This document shows, one piece after another, positions 9,917 to 19,568 of a stretch of 64,000 nucleotides of DNA. The notes under the pieces were generated by a model. It worked only from the letters and a program-made list of their open reading frames with translations. It ran no database searches and was not told where the DNA came from. Both the position numbers and the translations under genes were made by a program. Position 1 is the first letter of the stretch; every line of letters starts with the position of its first letter. The stretch comes from Nitronereus sp964503895 (GTDB taxonomy: Bacteria; Nitrospirota; Nitrospiria; Nitrospirales; UBA8639). The DNA lies in contig CAZDCF010000006.1 in NCBI GenBank assembly GCA_964503895.1, forward strand, positions 21,156-85,155, given 5' to 3'.

Positions 9917-10438
9917 ATGGAAAGCATTACTCCTTTATCATTCCGATTCTCCCAGGACGGAGAAGGTCAATGGAAAATCCCGTTGCGGTCAAAGACCGAC
10001 ACGGAACGCCTAGGGCGAGCCATTGGACGAGTTCTGCGTGGTGGAGAGGTTATTGCACTGACTGGAGAACTAGGAGCCGGGAAAACTTGCATGGTCCGTG
10101 GCATCGCCCAAGGAGTTGGACTTTCTTCAGAAGAAGTCTCAAGTCCTACCTTTACGATTATTCAAGAGTATGCCAGTCATCCTTCTATTGTTCATGTTGA
10201 TTTGTATAGACTGAACGATCCCTCAGAGATTGAAGATATTGGACTGTCTTCCTATTTTGATACCAAACATGTTGTGATTATCGAATGGGCTGATCGAGCC
10301 AAGACAACTCAATTGCCCAGCGATCGTCTCATTCTTGAGCTCTCACATTCTGGACGCTATTCGCGATGGATGAGACTCCGAGCTTTTGGTGCCAAAAGCC
10401 AAGCACTGCTAGAAACCCTTTTTTACCAAGAAAGCTAG
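9917..10438 (+). CDS. tsaE: tRNA threonylcarbamoyladenosine biosynthesis ATPase TsaE
   Basis: 173 residues. TsaE is the small P-loop ATPase that works with TsaB/TsaD to place t6A at position 37 of ANN-decoding tRNAs. GELGAGKT (Walker A) is at residues 50-57, followed by the family motifs SPTFTIIQEY, HVDLYRL and IIEWADR. It carries about 25 extra N-terminal residues compared with the shortest homologs, so a later start is possible, but ATG at 9917 is the only clear ATG before the conserved region. Confidence 0.93.
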   Translation: MESITPLSFRFSQDGEGQWKIPLRSKTDTERLGRAIGRVLRGGEVIALTGELGAGKTCMVRGIAQGVGLSSEEVSSPTFTIIQEYASHPSIVHVDLYRLNDPSEIEDIGLSSYFDTKHVVIIEWADRAKTTQLPSDRLILELSHSGRYSRWMRLRAFGAKSQALLETLFYQES

Positions 10439-10503
10439 ATCGATGATCTGATAGCCACCAATAATACTCGCGATTATTGATATCGAAAAAGCACATTGCC
10501 CCC

Positions 10504-13131
10504 ATGGACAATTCTGAACTCACGCCCCTCATGCGCCAATACGCCGAGGTGAAAGCATCCTATCGAGAGACAATTGTCTTTTTTCGAGTAGGTGATTTTT
10601 ATGAAATGTTTTTTCAAGACGCGGAAGAAGCCTCGAGCCTTCTAAGCATTGCTCTGACCTCACGAGATAAAAATAGCGCGAACCCGGTTCCTCTCTGCGG
10701 GGTCCCCCATCATGCGGCATCCAGTTACATTTCCAAACTTCTGAAATCTGGAAAAACCGTTGCCTTATGTGAACAAGTTGAGGATCCTAAATTGGCCAAG
10801 GGGTTGGTTCGTCGCGAAGTGGTCAGGGTCTATACTCCTGGCACTTTATTTGACGAAAACCTTCTCGATGCCAAAGAGTCAAATTTTTTGGCCAGCATTG
10901 CTGAACTGCCTACACACAATGAAGGGATTGTCCGCTATGGCATGGCGGCTGTGGACCTTTCAACTGGACAGTATGTCCTCGCCGAATTTTGTGGAATGCA
11001 TGCTCAAGATGACCTTCTGGACGAGCTCATTCGAACAGGACCCCAAGAATTGATTCTTCCCTCCAGCACGACTCACGTTTCACAAAAACTTCTTGGCGCT
11101 ATTACCACCTTAAAAATTCCCTGTGTCAGGGCAGAGGGCCAAAACAGTTCCAAACTCGACCAGGCCGAAGACATTTTCCTAAAACAGTTCCAAGTGACCA
11201 GTATACAGGAATTGGGCCTTGACCCTTCTATGGCATCCCTTAAAGCCGGGGCCATGGTGTTAGACTATGTGTATCAAACCCAGCCATTGTTACAACACAA
11301 ACATATTCAGCGTCCAGAGATTCGGCACTCAATGCGTGAGATACATGTAGATGCCATGACTCTTCGCAATTTGGAAATTCTGACGCCACTTTCTCCCGAG
11401 CAAAAAAATGCCACTCTGCTCTCAGTACTGGATCAGACCGTCACCCCAGGGGGGGCACGCCTTCTTCGTCAATGGCTGGTCCGCCCACTCATGGAACTCC
11501 AGGCTATCAATGATCGTCTGCATGCAGTGGGTGAAATCACCAAAGAATTCCAGCTTCGATTAGAAATTCGGCAAACACTAAAAGGAGTCTCTGATCTTGA
11601 ACGAATCAGTGGGCGCATTGCTATGGAGACTGGCACTCCTCGCGATCTCCTGAATTTGATGGACACGCTTCATCTCATCCCACACATCCGCAACCTTCTG
11701 GCTTCCCTTCAAAGCCCATTACTTAAGGAATTGCTCCAGGGTTGGGAAAATTTCGCAGACATTGTCGATTTTATTAAGAAAGCCATTGCACCTAATGCCT
11801 CCATCTCCACCAAGGAGGGCGGATTTATCCAAGAAGGGTACAACCAAGAAGTTGATGAACTCCGCCGAATCACCAAGGATGGAAGTCGGTGGATCACAAA
11901 CCTCGAGCAACAAGAACGAGCTCGAACGGGCATTGACTCCCTGAAAATCAAATATAACCAGGTGTTTGGATATTATTTTGAAGTAACGAAGGTCAACCTT
12001 CCCCGGGTGCCTGAACATTTTGTTCGAAAACAGACTCTGGCCAATGCCGAGCGATTTACCACAGAGGAATTAAGAAACATAGAAGATCAGATCACGGGAG
12101 CCAATCTCAAACTAAAAAATTTGGAAAATGAGTTGTTTCAAATGATTCGGCAAACTGTTGGGAAAGAGACGATTCGGCTTCAAGGTTTAGCACGACGTCT
12201 GAATATTCTTGATGTGATTGTCAATTTTTCCGAAATTTCGGCTAAACACCGCTATTGCTTCCCAGAGCTGCACGAAGGGGGCGGCATTCATATCAAAGAG
12301 GGACGTCATCCTGTCATTGAACAACTTTTGCTCCCAGATGGCTTTATAGCCAATGACACTTTGCTGGACCTTGAAGACAATCGTCTTCTTCTCATCACAG
12401 GACCTAATATGGCCGGGAAGAGTACCTTTCTTCGTCAGACCGGGCTCATTGTGTTACTGGCTCACATTGGATGCTTTGTTCCAGCCTCAGAAGCCAAAAT
12501 TGGGCTCGTGGATAGAATTTTTACTAGGGTTGGAGCATCAGATAATCTTGCGGGAGGGCAAAGCACCTTTATGGTTGAAATGGCCGAAACCGCGAGAATC
12601 CTAGATGCTTCTACATCGAAAAGCTTAATCTTACTAGACGAAATTGGCAGGGGAACCAGTACGTATGATGGCTTAAGTCTGGCTTGGTCAATTGCAGAAT
12701 ATATTCAAGATCGTGGGATGTTAGGAGCCCGAACACTCTTCGCCACACATTATCATGAAATGACGGATTTAGAAAATTATCGAAGCGGAATCAAAAATTA
12801 CACCATCTCTGTCAAGGAAGTAAAAGATAAGATTGTGTTTTTAAGAAAGATTGTACCGGGAAAGGCTGATCGAAGTTATGGGATTCATGTGGCACATCTA
12901 GCAGGAATCCCTCAATCCATTATAAGGCGTGCAGAAGAAGTATTGCAGCAGTTGGAACAATCTGATGTTGCACAACCAGATCTTTTTCAAAACCAGTTAG
13001 AACAAGATAGGAGTTTACCTGCGCCCCATCCAATTATTGAAGAAATGAAACAAATGGATCTTTTTACCATGACCCCGCTGGAAGCCCTTAATCGCTTAGC
13101 CAGCCTTCAACGTCGATTGGATTCTGAATAA
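10504..13131 (+). CDS. mutS: DNA mismatch repair protein MutS
   Basis: 875 residues from ATG at 10504; a TTG nine codons upstream is open but has no SD, and family members begin close to SELTPLMRQY. It recognises mismatches and recruits MutL. GDFYEMFF near residue 33 carries the mismatch-wedging Phe and Glu of MutS1; the lever and clamp domains follow, and the C-terminal ABC-type ATPase has Walker A GPNMAGKST at about residue 633, LLDEIGRGTSTYDG (Walker B) and the ATHYHEMTDL switch. Full length with no disruption. It ends six bases before a strong terminator. Confidence 0.96.
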   Translation: MDNSELTPLMRQYAEVKASYRETIVFFRVGDFYEMFFQDAEEASSLLSIALTSRDKNSANPVPLCGVPHHAASSYISKLLKSGKTVALCEQVEDPKLAKGLVRREVVRVYTPGTLFDENLLDAKESNFLASIAELPTHNEGIVRYGMAAVDLSTGQYVLAEFCGMHAQDDLLDELIRTGPQELILPSSTTHVSQKLLGAITTLKIPCVRAEGQNSSKLDQAEDIFLKQFQVTSIQELGLDPSMASLKAGAMVLDYVYQTQPLLQHKHIQRPEIRHSMREIHVDAMTLRNLEILTPLSPEQKNATLLSVLDQTVTPGGARLLRQWLVRPLMELQAINDRLHAVGEITKEFQLRLEIRQTLKGVSDLERISGRIAMETGTPRDLLNLMDTLHLIPHIRNLLASLQSPLLKELLQGWENFADIVDFIKKAIAPNASISTKEGGFIQEGYNQEVDELRRITKDGSRWITNLEQQERARTGIDSLKIKYNQVFGYYFEVTKVNLPRVPEHFVRKQTLANAERFTTEELRNIEDQITGANLKLKNLENELFQMIRQTVGKETIRLQGLARRLNILDVIVNFSEISAKHRYCFPELHEGGGIHIKEGRHPVIEQLLLPDGFIANDTLLDLEDNRLLLITGPNMAGKSTFLRQTGLIVLLAHIGCFVPASEAKIGLVDRIFTRVGASDNLAGGQSTFMVEMAETARILDASTSKSLILLDEIGRGTSTYDGLSLAWSIAEYIQDRGMLGARTLFATHYHEMTDLENYRSGIKNYTISVKEVKDKIVFLRKIVPGKADRSYGIHVAHLAGIPQSIIRRAEEVLQQLEQSDVAQPDLFQNQLEQDRSLPAPHPIIEEMKQMDLFTMTPLEALNRLASLQRRLDSE

Positions 13132-13168
13132 AAAAAGGCGGGGCTCACTAACTTGAGCCCCGCCTTTT
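13130..13168. terminator. Bidirectional intrinsic terminator
   Basis: GGCGGGGCTCA at 13137-13147 pairs perfectly (11 bp) with TGAGCCCCGCC at 13154-13164 around a six-base loop. A run of A precedes it and four T follow, so it can serve mutS on the plus strand and the convergent exported-protein operon on the minus strand. Confidence 0.9.
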
Positions 13169-13211
13169 ACATAATCAGGAACTTATAAGGTTTATTTTAG
13201 TTCTTTATACC

Positions 13212-13877
13212 TTACTTTTCACCTAGGTAGCCGTGACCAAACCCGTCATCATCCTTGGTGCGCACCGACATGTGAGGACTCTGGTCAGAGTTCGGAATGA
13301 CGCCGACAATCCCGCCTACTCCTGGAATCATCACATCATATCTCATCCGTCGATTGGCTGACCAACTCTCATTTTCAATTGTCTTGGCTTGAGTCATTGA
13401 TCTAAGGCTATGAATGGCTCTTGGCTTATCAGGAGTCCCAGCAACGTCTGGAATTTCTTTGATTGCCGTCACCACCCGATGATTTTGTTCAGTTTCCTGG
13501 AAAGTTATTTCAACCATGGTGTACTTGGACCCCTTGGTCCCTGACATAACAGCCTGGCTATGAGAGGCCTTGCCAAGAGACTGCAATTTGCTCCAAACAC
13601 CAGCATTACCTGCATACACTTTCAGGTTTTTTCCTGGGAAATACCTCTGCCAGTAATACCCACTTTCCGCATTGCCACCGAACACTGCTACGTTAACCCA
13701 AGCAGCTTTGTCATAAGGATCGGTAACCGCAACGCGAGCATGAACGGTGGTAGGCTTACTCATATCACCCCATTCGAACCTTTCTTGGAAGGCTTCAATG
13801 GCAAAAGCACTGGAGGCCATTACGCTTACCAAGGCAATAGCAGCTAAGACTGCCAACCCGGTCATACGAACTTTCAT
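13212..13877 (-). CDS. Exported protein of unknown function (221 aa)
   Basis: I do not recognise this family. Residues 1-26 form a clear Sec signal peptide ending SSAFA, with cleavage expected after Ala26. The mature part of about 195 residues has no cysteine, no further membrane segment and no heme motif. It is rich in aromatic residues (SGYYWQRYFPG) and has alternating polar/hydrophobic stretches suggestive of beta structure, so a soluble periplasmic or secreted protein is expected. AGGAGG stands seven bases before the ATG. It is the second gene of a two-gene operon with the next exported protein, 67 bases downstream of it. Confidence 0.8.
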   Translation of the reverse strand: MKVRMTGLAVLAAIALVSVMASSAFAIEAFQERFEWGDMSKPTTVHARVAVTDPYDKAAWVNVAVFGGNAESGYYWQRYFPGKNLKVYAGNAGVWSKLQSLGKASHSQAVMSGTKGSKYTMVEITFQETEQNHRVVTAIKEIPDVAGTPDKPRAIHSLRSMTQAKTIENESWSANRRMRYDVMIPGVGGIVGVIPNSDQSPHMSVRTKDDDGFGHGYLGEK

Positions 13878-13944
13878 AATTCCATCCTCCTATGTAAATG
13901 ATAAAGACGTCTTGTGTTTCTAATAAAGAATTCTATTACCTGAA

Positions 13945-14499
13945 TTAATCACCTAGAACTTTAAAGCCCGTCACAGTATTGCCGCCAGAAAGCTGCACTT
14001 CCATGGCCGCCAATTTTTGAGACGCTGCAATCATCTTCTTCATCAATCCAGAATCCTTCACGCGAAGACGAACGGTCGTTTGCGGGTTATACCATCCGGC
14101 ATAAGGACCATTCTTCGCTTCACCACCTGTGAAGCCCCATGAGCAGCACACGAACAATGGATCCGGAATCGATGCATCACGATCGTCAGACGCCCGACCA
14201 AGAGGATCACCTGTTTCGCCAGGTTCACTGGTATTCCAGTATTGAATGCCAAAGAGAATTTCGCCAGCTGGGTTATCTGCCCAATGCGCATAGACACGAC
14301 CTTTAAGGCTGCTGGCCACTTTGCCATCAAGGGACATGTCGCCGATAGTCGCCACGGCGATCGGTTTGGACTGGCATTTCTTACTGGTCGAGCAGGGCCC
14401 GAAGATACTACTCTTGGCGCTTGCCAAACTGACAAACCCAACGCTCAACAGAGCCACAGCAAAAAGAGCAATCACACCACGGAAAAATGACTTCTTCAT
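13945..14499 (-). CDS. Exported protein of unknown function (184 aa)
   Basis: Not recognised. ATG at 14499 is chosen over an in-frame codon 13 triplets upstream because AAAGGAGGGGG lies directly before it and because it gives a clean signal peptide (MKKSFFRG, hydrophobic core, LASA, cut after about residue 28). The mature protein starts with two cysteines 7 residues apart (GPCSTSKKCQ) and has a vicinal CC in LFVCCSWGF. These four cysteines could form disulfides or bind metal; there is no CXXCH heme site. A good promoter and a 5' hairpin precede it. The SD strength of both genes in this operon suggests abundant products. It shows no obvious similarity to its neighbour apart from the signal peptide. 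Confidence 0.8.
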   Translation of the reverse strand: MKKSFFRGVIALFAVALLSVGFVSLASAKSSIFGPCSTSKKCQSKPIAVATIGDMSLDGKVASSLKGRVYAHWADNPAGEILFGIQYWNTSEPGETGDPLGRASDDRDASIPDPLFVCCSWGFTGGEAKNGPYAGWYNPQTTVRLRVKDSGLMKKMIAASQKLAAMEVQLSGGNTVTGFKVLGD

Positions 14500-14650
14500 T
14501 TCCCCCTCCTTTAACTTAGGATGACATAATGAAAACAAAAAAACCGATAGTTAACCTTACTAACCAAAACCATTATCCAATCACAGCGAAAAATCCGCAC
14601 TCCCAAGGGACCAAAGGGGACATCACTCTCCCCCACTCACAACACCTTTT

Positions 14651-14673
14651 GCCCCCTCTACTTTCCGAGGGGC
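14651..14673 (-). promoter_or_regulatory. 5'-terminal mRNA hairpin of the exported-protein operon
   Basis: On the minus strand GCCCCTC pairs with GAGGGGGC (one extra G) around an 8-base loop, starting only a few bases after the predicted -10. It is followed by AAAAGG and not by a U-run, so it is not a terminator. A stem-loop at the very 5' end of an mRNA is known in other systems (ompA-type) to slow decay; that role here is inference. Confidence 0.5.
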
Positions 14674-14675
14674 AC

Positions 14676-14704
14676 ATGCTACTGATCTGTATGCAGGATG
14701 TCAA
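14676..14704 (-). promoter_or_regulatory. Sigma70-type promoter of the exported-protein operon
   Basis: Perfect -35 TTGACA at 14699-14704, a 17-base spacer, and -10 TAGCAT at 14676-14681 on the minus strand. The predicted 5' UTR is about 170 bases. It occupies the 262-base gap between the M16 protease gene and the exported-protein operon. Confidence 0.65.
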
Positions 14705-14761
14705 GAGGCTTTTTGTCCTAAAAACCCCTATTTTTTAAGATTCGGGCGAGAATTTTTCCTG

Positions 14762-16021
14762 TTAGCCCGGAAATGAGCTCCGGGGCACAGGACCTAGGGC
14801 CGTCATGGTCAATTCCTCCACATTTAGCAGGTCTTGAGCCACATTTTGGATCTGTACTCTGGAAATTTTGTCAATCTCAGAAAGCATCTCTTTTAAGGAG
14901 ACATATCGACCTTGGGAGATTTCGTCTTTGGCTAACTTATTCATTCGCCCATACGTTCCCTCCAACCCCAACATCAGGGTCCCTTTTAACTGATTTTTGG
15001 TTCGATCCAATTCCTGCGAAGCAGGGCCTCGAAGCCGTAGTTTTTCCACTTCCCGCCGAACCACATCCGCTAGCTCAGCAGCCTCCTTGCCCCCCGTCGC
15101 GGCGTAGATGGTGAGAGTTCCAGAATCAGAAAAACAGGACAGTTGCGAATAAATAGTATAGGCCAATCCCCGTTTTTCTCTTACTTCTTGGAATAATCGC
15201 GAACTCACCCCACCCCCAAATAATGCATTCAGTGTATGGGCCGCATACCTAGTCGGATGATTCACCGGAATGCCAGGAAGACCAAAACACATATGGGTTT
15301 GCGCTAAGCGCTTTGGATGCACAAAAGTACCAGTTCGTAGGGATGGTGGGTTCCTGGATGGGAACACAGTATTTTTTAGTGAAGCAGATTTCCATTTTCC
15401 AAACGATCGGTTAAGGAGGGGAAGTAACGTTTTTGTGTTAAAATTCCCGGCCACGGATATTACGAGCTTGATAGGATGATATCGGGCCTGAATATATTCA
15501 AGGAGGTCGCGACGCCCAATTCGTTTCATGGTTGACGGAACACCTAAAATGGAACGGCCCAAGGGATGGCCCCGCATCACATGATGGGCATGCAGTTCCT
15601 GAACAAAATCCTCTGGATCGTCTCGAACTGTTCGGATTTCTTCTAATACCACCTGTTTTTCCCGTTCAATTTCCTTTGGAGTAAAACGAGAGTGATGGAA
15701 CAAATCGGTTAGCAGATCTACCGCTTGATTTATCTGTTGGTCAAGAACTTTGACGTAAAACACAGTCGATTCATGAGTCGTAAAGGCATTCATCTCCCCG
15801 CCAAGGCTATCGATTTCCTTGGAAATTTGAGAAGCCGATCGACGTCGGGTCCCTTTAAACATCATGTGCTCTAAAAAGTGGGATAAGCCTTCTTGGCCTT
15901 TGGCTTCATCACGCGTACCAACGTTGATCCACAACCCAATGGCAACAGACTTCAACGACGACATTCGCTCCATAACCACGCGAACACCATTGTCTAGCAC
16001 CACTTTACGCATGAGAAGCAT
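14762..16021 (-). CDS. M16 family zinc metallopeptidase
   Basis: 419 residues, the size of the single-unit mitochondrial-processing-peptidase-like (YmxG/PqqL-type) proteins. The inverted zinc motif HFLEH (H48, E51, H52) is intact, and the Glu-rich helix REKQVVLEEIRTVRDDPEDF supplies the third ligand region. The C-terminal half has the RGLAYTIYS motif of the inactive repeat. No signal peptide, so it probably acts in the cytoplasm. It follows pnp on the same strand, a common neighbour. A second ATG three codons in is possible. Confidence 0.92.
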   Translation of the reverse strand: MLLMRKVVLDNGVRVVMERMSSLKSVAIGLWINVGTRDEAKGQEGLSHFLEHMMFKGTRRRSASQISKEIDSLGGEMNAFTTHESTVFYVKVLDQQINQAVDLLTDLFHHSRFTPKEIEREKQVVLEEIRTVRDDPEDFVQELHAHHVMRGHPLGRSILGVPSTMKRIGRRDLLEYIQARYHPIKLVISVAGNFNTKTLLPLLNRSFGKWKSASLKNTVFPSRNPPSLRTGTFVHPKRLAQTHMCFGLPGIPVNHPTRYAAHTLNALFGGGVSSRLFQEVREKRGLAYTIYSQLSCFSDSGTLTIYAATGGKEAAELADVVRREVEKLRLRGPASQELDRTKNQLKGTLMLGLEGTYGRMNKLAKDEISQGRYVSLKEMLSEIDKISRVQIQNVAQDLLNVEELTMTALGPVPRSSFPG

Positions 16022-16114
16022 TCTTTAGAAGGTAAAAGTTTGGACTGGGTTAAGGGTAGGTAAGAAAATGACCAACTCTCTGAGAATAATAAAAACTGTG
16101 ATCGCGGTAATTTT

Positions 16115-18226
16115 TCAAGAAGACTTGGATTCGCTTGCAGGAACCTCAGATTCGGATAAGGCTTCTTTCCGGCTTAAACGAACTTTCCCTTGCCTATCAA
16201 TTTCCAGGACTTTGACCATGACTTGCTCGCCTTCTGACAGCTCATCAGAGACCGAATTAACGCGATGATGTGCTAGCTGAGAGATATGTACTAGGCCATC
16301 GACATTTGGAAGAATCTCTACGAAGGCCCCAAAATCCACAATCTTTCTTACGGTCCCGAGATACAGCCTCCCAACTTCGACTTCCTCGGTCAGACGATTG
16401 ACCATTTCAATGGCTTTATTGACAGATGCTTCGTCAACGGCAGCAATTGTCACTAACCCGGAATCATCCACATTCATCTTTACACCACATTCCGCGATGA
16501 TCCCTCGAATCACCTTGCCACCTGGACCGATCACATCCCGAATTTTATCTTGCTTAATCTGAACAGTAAAAATTCTTGGTGCATAAGGTGCAAGATTGGC
16601 CCGCGGCTCAGCCAACGACTTTTGCATACATTCCAGAATATGCAAACGTCCAGTACGAGCCTGCTCTAAGGCTTGTTGCATAAGTTCGGTCGTAATCCCG
16701 CCAATTTTAATATCCATTTGCAAGGCTGTGATTCCATCTTTCGTGCCCGTCACTTTAAAATCCATATCTCCGAGATGATCTTCCAACCCCAAGATATCGG
16801 AAAGAATCACCACCCGGCCTCCTTCTTTAATAAGTCCCATAGCAATACCAGCCACAGGCTCTTTAATGGGAATTCCGGCATCCATCATTGCTAAGGCACC
16901 ACCACACACAGTGGCCATGGAGGACGACCCGTTAGACTCTAAAATGTCTGAAACTAATCGGACCGTATAAGGAAAGGTCTCTTTCGTGGGCATGACGGAT
17001 TTGAGGGCGCGCCACGCCAATTTCCCATGCCCTATTTCCCGTCGACCAGGTGACCGCATGGGCCTCGCTTCCCCAACACTAAATGGTGGAAAATTGTAAT
17101 GAAGCATGAATGATCGGAAATATTCACCTTCAAGAGCATCGATGCGCTGCTCATCATCCGCGGTTCCCAAGGTGACGACCGCAAGTGCTTGAGTTTCACC
17201 TCGAGTAAAAATGGCCGAGCCATGAGTACGGGGTAATATCCCTGTTTCACAGGTGATCGGACGAATGTCCGAAGGACCACGACCATCAGCCCGAATTTTT
17301 TTCTCCAAAATCATGTCCCGAACTTCATCATATTCTAAATCATGGTACGCGTCCTTAATTTGTCGATGGGCAACCGAGTCCTCCTCACCAAGCTTTTCGA
17401 TAGTTTCCCGAAGAATTTCATCCAACCGTTCTTGCCGTGCTGCTTTATCAGGAATAAACACGGCTTCTCGAATAGGACCAGCGGCTAATTCTTTCACCTG
17501 TGATTGAAGTTCTTCACTAATAGGTTCTGCTTCGATGACTCGTTTATTACAGCCAACTTTGTCTCGCAATTCATTGACCTTGACAACAATTTTTTTGATC
17601 TCTCTATGCGCAAGTTCCAGGGCCTCAAGCATAACGGACTCGGACAAGCCTTCCGCACCAGCCTCGACCATCATGATGGCCTCATCCGTGCCAGCGACCA
17701 CCAAATCCAATTGACTCGTGGCTAATTGATTCATATCAGGATTGACCACCAACTTCCCGTCAACGCGACCGATCCGAATCCCGGCAAGAGGCCCATCAAA
17801 CGGAATATCCGAAATGGCTAATGCCGCGGACGCAGCTGTAATACCAATCGTATCGGAAGTCATGCCCTGATCAACAGACAAGACGGATACCACGACCTGG
17901 GTTTCATAAAAAAAGCCCTTTGGAAAAAGCGGACGGATGGGCCGATCAATCAATCTACTCGTCAGGGTTTCTTTCTCCGAAGGAGCCCCCTCACGCTTAA
18001 AAAATCCGCCAGGAATTTTACCGGCAGCATAAGCTTTTTCCTGATAATTTACGGTTAAGGGGAGAAAGTCTGTGTCGGGCTTCAGCACTTTTGAGGCTAC
18101 CGCTGTCGCCAACACCATCGTATCGCCATACGAAGCCAAGACAGACCCATCCGCTTGCTTGGCCATATGTCCTGTCTCAAGCTTTAAAGTATGACCGGCA
18201 ATTTCCAATTCAACAGAATGCACCAT
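16115..18226 (-). CDS. pnp: Polynucleotide phosphorylase
   Basis: 703 residues, standard length. It is the 3'-5' phosphorolytic exoribonuclease of RNA decay. Two RNase PH-like domains make up residues 1 to about 550, a KH domain follows (IRDVIGPGGKVIRGI), and an S1 domain lies in the last 80 residues (LYLGTVRKIVDFGAFVEILP). AAGGAGA stands seven bases before the ATG. It is directly downstream of rpsO, as in most bacteria. Confidence 0.97.
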   Translation of the reverse strand: MVHSVELEIAGHTLKLETGHMAKQADGSVLASYGDTMVLATAVASKVLKPDTDFLPLTVNYQEKAYAAGKIPGGFFKREGAPSEKETLTSRLIDRPIRPLFPKGFFYETQVVVSVLSVDQGMTSDTIGITAASAALAISDIPFDGPLAGIRIGRVDGKLVVNPDMNQLATSQLDLVVAGTDEAIMMVEAGAEGLSESVMLEALELAHREIKKIVVKVNELRDKVGCNKRVIEAEPISEELQSQVKELAAGPIREAVFIPDKAARQERLDEILRETIEKLGEEDSVAHRQIKDAYHDLEYDEVRDMILEKKIRADGRGPSDIRPITCETGILPRTHGSAIFTRGETQALAVVTLGTADDEQRIDALEGEYFRSFMLHYNFPPFSVGEARPMRSPGRREIGHGKLAWRALKSVMPTKETFPYTVRLVSDILESNGSSSMATVCGGALAMMDAGIPIKEPVAGIAMGLIKEGGRVVILSDILGLEDHLGDMDFKVTGTKDGITALQMDIKIGGITTELMQQALEQARTGRLHILECMQKSLAEPRANLAPYAPRIFTVQIKQDKIRDVIGPGGKVIRGIIAECGVKMNVDDSGLVTIAAVDEASVNKAIEMVNRLTEEVEVGRLYLGTVRKIVDFGAFVEILPNVDGLVHISQLAHHRVNSVSDELSEGEQVMVKVLEIDRQGKVRLSRKEALSESEVPASESKSS

Positions 18227-18281
18227 GAAATTCTCTCCTTCCTCACCCCAACTTGTCTCTCAAGCTTTTCCAAATGAAACT

Positions 18282-18551
18282 TTATTTTCTTAGATCCAAC
18301 TCTCCCAGCAAAGAACGATATCGATCAGCATCCACACGATGCAGATAATCTAATAACCGACGACGACGACTGACCATTTTTAATAACCCATGACGGGAAT
18401 GATGGTCTTTTTTATGCGTCCGAAAATGTTCCGTGAGATAATTGATACGGTTAGTCAGCAAGGCAATTTGCACCTCCGAAGATCCCGTATCACGATCATG
18501 ATGTTGATATTGTTTGACGATATCGCTTTTTGCTGTGTTCTCCAGCCCCAT
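18282..18551 (-). CDS. rpsO: 30S ribosomal protein S15
   Basis: 89 residues from ATG at 18551, the same length as E. coli S15. The in-frame TTG two codons upstream is too close to the AAGGAGGG SD to be used. The core motifs DTGSSEVQIALLTNRI and HSRHGLLKMVSRRRRLLDYL are canonical; they bind 16S rRNA helix 22 region and start assembly of the platform. It lies between truB and pnp. Confidence 0.97.
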   Translation of the reverse strand: MGLENTAKSDIVKQYQHHDRDTGSSEVQIALLTNRINYLTEHFRTHKKDHHSRHGLLKMVSRRRRLLDYLHRVDADRYRSLLGELDLRK

Positions 18552-18602
18552 ATCCAAATCCCTCCTTAAAAAATTAGAGCCTTATGTTTTAACAAATATT
18601 CA

Positions 18603-19565
18603 TCAGTTACTTAAAGAGCCAAACACCTTCATGAAAACCAATGCCCGATCCGTTTGCGAAAGCTTTCCTAGCCCAAGCAGTTGACCATCGGGAGCTTTTA
18701 CACGAAAAACTTTACACTCCACGTTTTCTTCAGAAATGCCAGCCAAGGGTTTCACCACAGCGGTTTCCGGTATCGGAGTTCCATTTAATGCACGAGCCAC
18801 CATAGAGGAGTCAATCACGATCTCAGGGAAATGACCCAGAACAGCATCTATCCCCCATAAATACGAGGAACTTTCATAAAGCAAAAAATCGAGATCAACC
18901 TCGAGGGGCGATACTGAATCCTTGATACAAAATGGACCAACCCGCGTACGACACAATTGGCGCAAATGCCCCCCAACCCCAAGCGCTCTTCCAATATCCA
19001 CGCACAAGGTCCTGACATAAGTGCCTTTTGAACAAACGACACGGAAGGCTACATCCGGAATATCAATATTTAAAATTTCCAGTTGATAGATCGTAATTGA
19101 TCGAGACACTCTTTCTACCGTTTTTCCGGCCCGAGCCATTTTGTACAAAGGGAGCCCCTTGACCTTTAAGGCCGAATACATCGGTGGAACTTGTTGCATA
19201 ACTCCAGTAAACTTTTCAGCCGTGGCTTGGATGGCTCCTCCAGTCAAACCTTCAATCGACTTTTCTTGGGTAACCTTTCCAGTGGCATCTTGCGTATCAG
19301 TTTCTTGCCCTAAGCGGAAAACCCCTTCATACTCCTTATGCCATTCGACCAAGTATTCTGATAGTCTAGTACCCTTCCCGACCAGCACTGGAAGTACCCC
19401 TGTAGCCATGGGGTCCAATGTTCCCCCATGTCCGACCTTTCGGACTCCCAGTGATTGCCTTAACTTTTCAACGACATCATGAGAAGTCCAACCGGCCGGC
19501 TTAGATACATTCACGACGCCGTCAAAGGCAGAGGCAGCAACCACACTTATCGATCCTTTACTCAT
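18603..19565 (-). CDS. truB: tRNA pseudouridine(55) synthase
   Basis: 320 residues. It makes pseudouridine 55 in the T-loop of tRNAs. GTLDPMATGVLPV carries the catalytic Asp (residue 51), and GVVNVSKPAGWTSHDVV at the N-terminus and SKGTYVRTLCVDIG in the middle are family signatures. The C-terminal part resembles a PUA-like extension. ATG at 19565 lies just after the rbfA stop. Confidence 0.96.
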   Translation of the reverse strand: MSKGSISVVAASAFDGVVNVSKPAGWTSHDVVEKLRQSLGVRKVGHGGTLDPMATGVLPVLVGKGTRLSEYLVEWHKEYEGVFRLGQETDTQDATGKVTQEKSIEGLTGGAIQATAEKFTGVMQQVPPMYSALKVKGLPLYKMARAGKTVERVSRSITIYQLEILNIDIPDVAFRVVCSKGTYVRTLCVDIGRALGVGGHLRQLCRTRVGPFCIKDSVSPLEVDLDFLLYESSSYLWGIDAVLGHFPEIVIDSSMVARALNGTPIPETAVVKPLAGISEENVECKVFRVKAPDGQLLGLGKLSQTDRALVFMKVFGSLSN

Positions 19566-19568
19566 GAG

